Shown piece after piece: positions 9,106-15,073 of a stretch of 15,073 nt of DNA. Origin of the DNA: Vairimorpha apis BRL 01. Lineage: Eukaryota > Microsporidia > Nosematidae. The number at the start of each line of letters is the position of its first letter. The stretch's first letter is position 1. The notes under the pieces are model-generated. The model saw only the letters and a list, made by a program, of their open reading frames with translations, did no database searches and was not told where the DNA came from. The position numbers were made by a program, and so were the translations under genes. The stretch lies in the NCBI GenBank assembly GCA_000447185.1, contig KE647328.1:2831-17903 (forward strand), written 5' to 3'.

Positions 9106-10338
9106 AGATTTTGTATTAAATTATATATTAACAAAATATTTGATAATTTTTTTAAAAAAATATATATTAAACTTTAAATTGGTTTATATTTTAATTCTTA
9201 AAACATATATTTATACTAAAATAGTATCAAAATTATATTGGAATTTTGAAGTTAAAAATATGCTAGCAACATTGATTTCAAATTTAAAAATTATATATTA
9301 AATAATTAAAAAACTTTTAAATTAAACATATTGTAAAATTAATGAAAAATTATAAATTATCTGCAATTAAATTTTTTAGAGCATATTTGTTTTTAGATTA
9401 TGAAGTTTTGTAAATAATACTATTTTATGTATATTTTATTAAAAAATAAATAGTTTAAGTAAATTAAATTTAATATTTTATGATTGATTATCAACCAAAT
9501 TTATAATTAAAAAATGATATATTTATTTTTTAGAAATTATTAAAAAAAATTTATATACAATTTTTTACACTAAAGATATTGTAAATATTTGAGTTTTAAT
9601 AATAGGCAACAAATATTTTATATTATTAAATACATTGAGAGATAGTAACGATTGTATTAAATGTGTTGTTCTTTATAAAAAATTGTAAAATTATTCTATT
9701 TTTAAGTATTTAATAGAAAGTTAAAAATTTTTAAAGGATTGACGATATAAATGTTTATTTTTTCCATTATTATGTTAAAAAAATTTCTCTCCTTTTTTTA
9801 TAATAATAAAATTTAGTTTAAAATTAAAATAATGTATTTAATCTAAAAATATCTGATAATAATTATTTTGTTTAAATTTTAATTAAATTATTTTGGTAAA
9901 ATTTAACTCATTATATACTCATAACTTATACAAAAATTGTAAAAAAAATAATTTTATAATTTTGAATAGACTTATTAATTAAAAATAGTAAAAATTTTTA
10001 TTTTGTAATGTATTAAATTAAAAGATTTTTTGTAGAATAATTTATTTTTTTAAATAATGTAATATTATATATATATCACTGTAAAATTTTATTTTTAGAT
10101 GATATATTGTAAAAAAAACATGTTTTTGTATCTTAAATAAATTAAAATCTAAATTTATACAGTTAACAAGAATTTAATTATATTTAAAATGATATTTTAG
10201 TATATGATTAAAAACAATATAAAAATTGTTTTTTAAAAAAATTTAAAATCAAAACATTAAAAAATATAATGATAAAATTATTTTATTCATTTTAAAATGG
10301 GTTAATAAATTTTTGAATTTTAATATTTAATTTTTTTA
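9106..10338. other. A+T-rich spacer between proteasome and kinase genes
   Basis: This 1.2-kb spacer must hold the proteasome 3' end and the kinase promoter. It is almost pure A and T. A 9-bp inverted repeat (10210-10218 with 10225-10233) lies about 110 bases before the kinase start, but such repeats arise easily in this composition. A TATATATAT run occurs near 10069-10077. An open frame over 9089-9301 overlaps the proteasome 3' end and has no recognisable content. No RNA gene or mobile element is seen. Confidence 0.5.
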
Positions 10339-10339
10339 T

Positions 10340-10341
10340 CC
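10340..10341 (+). promoter_or_regulatory. Weak CC version of the start-proximal motif
   Basis: The kinase start is preceded by TTTATCCTAT then ATG, so only two C are present, three bases before the codon. It is a degenerate form of the CCC motif seen at the other genes. It agrees with the first ATG after the in-frame stop at 10321-10323. Confidence 0.35.
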
Positions 10342-10344
10342 TAT

Positions 10345-11322
10345 ATGATTGAAAAGAAACATATAAAATGTATAAAAAGAACACATTGTGGACCATTTTA
10401 TGATAATTTTATTGTATATATAAAAAATGATTATGTTAAAACAAATATTTGCGATTTAAGAATAATGAATAAACCTATAATAATAAAATATCAAGAACAT
10501 AAATTAATACAATACGAATATTATATAAGAATTCGTGTACGACATCCATTTCTAATAAACATTTTATTTTCTTTTCAAGATTATGATAATTTATTTTTAG
10601 TGTCTGAATATGCAAATACAAATTTAATAGAATTTCTGAAAATAAAAAATGCATTTTCTAAAAAGGTTGCAGTATTTTATATTTCAGAATTAATACTAGC
10701 ATTAGAATATTTGCATAAATGTGACTTAACATATGGTTTTTTGACACATGATCATATTTTTATTAATGATAATGGACACATAAAATTGAAATTTGACTTT
10801 CTTAACAGTATCATCGAGAAAAAAGATGGAATAAAAGATTTTATAGAATATACTTCTCCGGAATTTTTAAAGAAAAATGAGCACACAATATATTCAGATA
10901 TTTGGAGTATTGGAATAATATTCTATTTTTTATTAATTGGATATACTCCTTTTTTTACAGGATCTTATGATACTACAAGAAGTGGAATTTTAGATTTAAA
11001 CGTAACATTTCCAAATTATATAGATAAAGAAACAAAAATTTTAATTAGTAAATGTTTAGCTAAAAATCCTAAACACAGATTAAGTTTTAAAGAAATTAAA
11101 AACCATACAGTTTTTAAAAAAATAGATTGGGAAAAGATGGCTAATAAAAATGTAGAACCACCATTTTTTTTTGATGAAATTTCAAAGTATAAAGATGCTT
11201 ATCCTGCAGATTTAGATAAATTATATACTACTGATTATTATAAAAATCAAAAAAAAGATGGATATGGTAAAGTTTTTAGATATTTTGGAACTGTTGATGT
11301 ACAAAATCCATATGTAAAATAA
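10345..11322 (+). CDS. PKA/AGC-type pseudokinase
   Basis: The fold is that of the PKA catalytic subunit: RHPFLINILFSFQDYDNLFLV (67-87), ALEYLHKCDL (119-128), EYTSPE (168-173), SDIWSIG (184-190), GYTPFF (199-204) and HRL (244-246), then an AGC tail with VEPPF (270-274) and YGKVFRYF (307-314), which parallels the GKEFTEF end of PKA. Every active-site element is altered. The glycine loop reads PFYDNF, the ATP lysine aligns with Arg39, its glutamate partner with Gln56, YRDLKPEN reads YGFLTHDH (130-137) and TDFG reads KFDF (149-152); the activation loop lacks the PKA threonine. ATP binding and phosphotransfer should be lost, so a scaffold or decoy role, perhaps binding a PKA partner, is inferred. 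At 325 residues it is complete and unbroken, with an 11-residue extension past FxxF. Confidence 0.85.
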   Translation: MIEKKHIKCIKRTHCGPFYDNFIVYIKNDYVKTNICDLRIMNKPIIIKYQEHKLIQYEYYIRIRVRHPFLINILFSFQDYDNLFLVSEYANTNLIEFLKIKNAFSKKVAVFYISELILALEYLHKCDLTYGFLTHDHIFINDNGHIKLKFDFLNSIIEKKDGIKDFIEYTSPEFLKKNEHTIYSDIWSIGIIFYFLLIGYTPFFTGSYDTTRSGILDLNVTFPNYIDKETKILISKCLAKNPKHRLSFKEIKNHTVFKKIDWEKMANKNVEPPFFFDEISKYKDAYPADLDKLYTTDYYKNQKKDGYGKVFRYFGTVDVQNPYVK

Positions 11323-11388
11323 AAGAAATTTTTGTTTGTATAATGAATAGAAATATTAAATTTTAAAATAATTTTTTAATAAATCTGC

Positions 11389-11407
11389 ACTTAAAATTCC
11401 TTTAAGT
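11389..11407. repeat. 7-bp inverted repeat between convergent genes
   Basis: ACTTAAA (11389-11395) and TTTAAGT (11401-11407) flank the five-base loop ATTCC, and TG/CA pairs could extend the stem past a mismatch. It lies in the 229-base gap between the converging kinase and RAD50 genes. It could form in the 3' region of either transcript and help define their ends, but chance is possible in A+T-rich DNA. Confidence 0.3.
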
Positions 11408-11551
11408 ACAGTAAATCAACCTTTGTATCATTTTTTTATTGTTAATTTTGTATTTAATGTATAAAAATAAGTATAAAAACATATATAAAAATATTATTTG
11501 GTAACTCAAGCTAATTTGAATCAATAAAAAGTAAAATTATTATTTATAATT

Positions 11552-14500
11552 TTATATAATTTGTTTTGTAATTATACTATCACCATTTTCATTCCTTTTA
11601 ATTCTAAAATAACAATCTATACCTTCTCTGCACATAATATTTAAAAAATCTTCGTCATGTGTAATAATAACAAGTTGAAGTTGTTGATTTTTTTTTATAA
11701 TTTCTATAAGTGTATAAGCTAAACTTTCAATATTTTCTTTATCAAGATTAGTGGTTGGTTCATCTAAAGTTAAAATATTAAAATTAATACAAAATACATG
11801 AGCTAGAGCAAGTCTTAACAAAATACTTCCAATCATTTTTTGTCCAGCACTGCATCGATTTCTCATATCTAATTCTATACCTTGTTTAATAACAACAAGT
11901 TTATAACTATATGATTTACTACCATTTTCATTAATTTTAAGTTTAAATGTGTCTATATCATTTCCTTTATAACAATTTCCCCATAATTCTGTTAAAAATA
12001 AATTTATTTCTTCTATTTTATTGTAATGATAATCAATTATACTCTTATCTAAAATTTTAATACATTTATCTAGATCTCTAATGGTAATTTCTAAGATTTT
12101 ATGCTCGATAAATTTTTTATTGTAATTTTGTATGACATCGTCATATTCGTTTTTTAATTCTAACTCATAATTTTCTTTATTTTTATTTAGTTGTTTTATT
12201 TCACCAAATAACATATTTTTATTTTTTAATAATAAATTCATTTTTTCAGTAACACTGTCTATTTTTGAATTTATTATCATACTATATTCTTTAATTATAT
12301 CATTTTCGTTTTTAGATTTTATTAATGATTTAATAGAGTTTTCAAAATTTAAAATTTCATTTTTTATATTATTGTATTTTTTAATGTTTTTATAATGTTC
12401 TGTATGTTCATATAGACTATTATGTATATCTTTCATTTTTATATGTTCTTCTTTTAAATTATTTAAATTATCTCTATTAATCTGATTATTATTAATTAAA
12501 TTTTTGAATTTTTCTTCATCAAAATTGACTTTCATTCTGGATAATTCATCTATTTTATTAGATATTATTATACAATGTTTTTTAAAGTAGTCTAATTTAT
12601 TATTTTTTTCTATAAATTCAGCTAATTTAAAATCAACTTCTGTTTGTTTTTTTAATAAAATATCTCTAAAATTTTTAATTTTTTCTGTTTTTTTAGATAT
12701 TTCAATTTGCATGTTTTCTATATTTATATTTAAATCTTCATTTGTTTTTTTTAAATTTTCCCTAATATTAATTTTATCTTTTTTTTCTAAAATTTCTTTA
12801 TAATTTTTGAAAATTTTTATATCATTAAATATTTTATCAGGATCTACTTTTTCCATATCTTTTATATTTAAATCTTTTAATTCGTTAAATAGTAATAAAT
12901 TACACTTAACGCATTCAATTTCTTCTTCTAATCCTATTATTAGCATTTCTTCATTAACTATCAAATTTTCATAGTATTCTAAAACCTGTCTATAAAAATC
13001 ATTTAATTCTGAAAAAATATCTCTTGATTTATATTTATCAAAATTATTGAAAATGTTTTTATATTTTACAAATTTACTATCTGATAAATTATAAAATAAA
13101 TCAAAAATATTTTTAATTTCTTCAAAAATTTTCATATTTTGTTCATGTGTTTTTAGAAAATTTTCACTTTTTTGTCATGTAATTTATAAATTTCTTCTTT
13201 AAAAATTTTTAAATTATATATTTCACTTTTACATAAAATACATTTTTTATTTTTTATACTCATTTCTAAAAGTTTATTACATATTTCTTCATTTAAATAT
13301 ATGTCATAATTATTAAATTCTTTTGTTAAATAAATGTCATGGTTAAATAAAATTCTTTTTTTTTAATCATGTCAAAATAAATACTTATTTTATTTTTAAT
13401 TTCACCGTAAATTTTTAGATTTTTTTTATGTTTTACAATTAATAAATTATTATCATTAAATAATTTTAATTCATCTTTTTCATTTAAATTTTTAATTTTT
13501 TTAATATATCATTTTTCCTATTCTTTTTTTCTTCATTAAGAATAAAATCTTTATTAAATTTCATACATACATCGTATTTTTTTTCTAAATCAACAATTTT
13601 ATTATTAATATCATTCATACTTAATTTAATATCATCACTATATAATATTTCTGGATTTGTTAAAAAAATATTTTCATATTTCGTTATTATTTTACTATTT
13701 TCATCAAATTCATTTTTTAATTTTTCAAAATTTTTTCTTAAATTTTCTAAAATATTATTTTTCTTCCTTAATTCTATTTCGTATTTAGAAAAAAAATTAT
13801 CAAAAACTTCTTTATAATTGAGATTGTTCATATTTATATCTTTTAATTTAAGTTTATTTTGAAAATTTATTTGTTGTTCATTGATCCAACATTTTATTTT
13901 TTTATTTCTAATTCTAAATCAGCTATAAAAGATACTAAATTATTTTTTTATTTATTAAATCAGTTTTTTCTTTTATAAAAATTTCATTCTTATGTTTATT
14001 TTCATTTATTTCTTTAATTTGAATATTTTCATCAGATATTATTTTTTCTAACGTTGTAATTTCTTTTTTTAAATAATTTAAATCTTGTTTTTCAAGTAAT
14101 TCATTGCATTCATTTTCAGTAAATTTTATTTCTTTTAATATTTTAATTTTAGAAATTTCATCCTTTTTATTTTTTATAATTGACATTTTTTTACATTCCA
14201 AATGTAAATTTTCTAAAATTTAGCTTCATTTCATTATGATTTCTTTCCATATGTGACATTTTAGCTTTTTTATGATGTAAATCTTCAATACAAGATGTTA
14301 ATTTCTTTTCTATATTAAATTTTTTTCTTTTTGTTTAATCAAAAAACCAAGTTCTGTTTGTGTAATTTTTAATTTTGATAAAATATCTTTTTTACATGTT
14401 TTTAGATCTAATAATTGTTTTGTATATTGAGCAGACGAAAAAATATCATCAAATATTTTTTATTAACTGATGGTTCACTTAAACACCACATTGATTCATC

Positions 14501-14952
14501 CTGATGACAAAAAATTACATTATTAAGTATACTTATATTTAAATCAAAAATTTTATTTAAATCGGATTTATTTAAACTTTTTTCTAACTTATTATCATTT
14601 ACAAAAATGTTTAATTCAATAGTTTTATTTTCAGTTTTATTTTTTTCAAGCTACTTTGTAAAATTTTCTGTATTGTAATATTTCTATTATGCATATCTAC
14701 TATAGAGAGTTTAATCTCTGCTTTAACTTCTGCATCATTTGCTAAATTATTATCGTAAATAAATGCTCCACCTTTTGTGTTTGGAGGCAAAATATTCGTA
14801 GTAGCATATTTTAAACTTTCTATAATTGTTGTTTTTCCTGTTCCATTCTGACCTACAATTAAAGTCAAAGGATTTTGAAATTCAATTGATTGGAATTTTT
14901 TAGGATTATAAGATCTTATTCCTTTTATATGAAGTTTATCTAAAATCGTCAT
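11552..14952 (-). CDS. RAD50: RAD50 double-strand-break repair ATPase, split by about nine frameshifts
   Basis: RAD50 is the ATPase and tether of the MRE11-RAD50 complex in DNA break repair. Reading from 14952, the motifs appear in the right order: Walker A GQNGTGKTT (about 14826-14855), Q-loop FCHQDES (14492-14512) followed by a KxSxEP and FDDIFSS region, a Lys/Glu/Asn-rich coiled coil, the zinc hook CILC (13231-13242), returning coiled coil, signature RCSAGQK (about 11840), Walker B LTLDEPTTNLD (about 11740-11775) and H-loop ITHDED (about 11650-11668). These lie in several frames that switch about nine times. Between switches I found no in-frame stop. With one base added at eight A runs and one removed near 14210-14222, the length is divisible by three and gives about 1,135 residues, short for the family (human about 1,312). 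No gene for MRE11 is in view. Confidence 0.93.
13168..14646 (-). other. RAD50 frameshift sites (nine)
   Basis: The frame changes in coding order at plus-strand T runs 14640-14646 (7), 14456-14461 (6), 14320-14326 (7), then near 14210-14222, then 13943-13949 (7), 13897-13903 (7), 13496-13502 (7), 13356-13364 (9) and 13168-13173 (6). Eight of them are repaired by one added A on the coding strand. The fourth goes the other way, needing one base removed or two added. Each was placed by following both frames to their stops and finding the run inside the overlap. Confidence 0.75.
13231..13242 (-). other. RAD50 zinc hook CxxC
   Basis: The minus strand encodes Lys-Lys-Cys-Ile-Leu-Cys-Lys-Ser here, roughly in the middle of the coiled coil. 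In RAD50 the CxxC at the coiled-coil apex binds zinc together with a second molecule and tethers two DNA ends. It lies in a stretch between frameshifts that a single-frame translation misses. Confidence 0.85.
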
Positions 14953-14959
14953 AAATATA

Positions 14960-14962
14960 GGG
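14960..14962 (-). promoter_or_regulatory. CCC start-proximal motif of RAD50
   Basis: The minus strand reads GAGAAAAACCCTATATTT followed by ATG, with CCC seven bases before the start. The first codons (MTILDKLHIKGIRSY) match the usual RAD50 N-terminus, so motif and homology agree on this start. The remaining bases to 15073 are A+T-rich with no other feature that I can support. Confidence 0.6.
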
Positions 14963-15073
14963 TTTTTCTCTTTAAAAATAACTTAAAAACATTTTTGTAT
15001 TTTAAAAAATAGACATTACATATTTTACAAGTGATCCAAAATTTGAATTTAAAAATCAAATAACAAAAATTAT

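Noticed and set aside
9089..9301. 70-codon open frame after the proteasome gene
   Set aside because: It overlaps the 3' end of the proteasome gene, and its Ile/Leu/Lys/Tyr-rich content is what A+T-rich spacer DNA would encode by chance.
10252..10301. Minus-strand CCC followed by an ATG and 13 codons
   Set aside because: The frame is too short and has no homology; a CCC near an ATG on its own is weak evidence.
13484..14201. Separate small coiled-coil genes in the RAD50 region
   Set aside because: They lie in order between the RAD50 head motifs, join by one-base changes, and one of them has only a TTG as its first codon; they are parts of one gene.

Overview
The window is nuclear DNA of a microsporidian. 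The evidence is the gene mix: a TLC-type nucleotide transporter (the ATP-import carrier of these parasites) sits beside clearly eukaryotic genes for a 20S proteasome alpha-1 subunit, an importin-7/8-type karyopherin, RAD50 and a PKA-family kinase homologue. The proteins are short for their families, no introns are visible, and the DNA is extremely A+T-rich. Four of the five genes with a defined start carry a CCC-type motif within about ten bases of the ATG, as described for microsporidia. I cannot name the genus. Unlike the most compact microsporidia, it has three intergenic spacers of 1.0-1.5 kb.

Layout: 1-254 (-) is the start of an unidentified protein running off the left edge. 255-684 is a spacer with an A/C-skewed patch. 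About 685-1007 (+) is a GC-enriched, strongly structured candidate RNA with an A-box-like sequence, a closing helix and a T6 terminator. 1287-4108 (-) is an importin-7/8 (SXM1/NMD5-like) gene with one frameshift near its 3' end. 5157-6898 (-) is the nucleotide transporter with one frameshift after codon 70. 8407-9105 (+) is intact proteasome alpha-1. 10345-11322 (+) is an intact PKA-type kinase that has lost every catalytic residue. 11552-14952 (-) is RAD50, split by about nine frameshifts but with all its motifs present in order.

The genes are housekeeping functions (nuclear import, energy parasitism, protein turnover, DNA repair, signalling) with no sign of an operon or shared pathway. There is no mobile element, CRISPR array or prokaryotic defence locus.

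The two most notable observations are as follows. (1) Ten of eleven frame breaks are explained by exactly one missing base in an A or T run of 6-9. That points to homopolymer undercalling or, less likely, slippage-dependent expression; it does not look like ordinary gene decay. (2) The PKA-like protein keeps its C-lobe scaffold and C-terminal FxxF tail but lacks the glycine loop, lysine, HRD and DFG residues, so it should be a pseudokinase.
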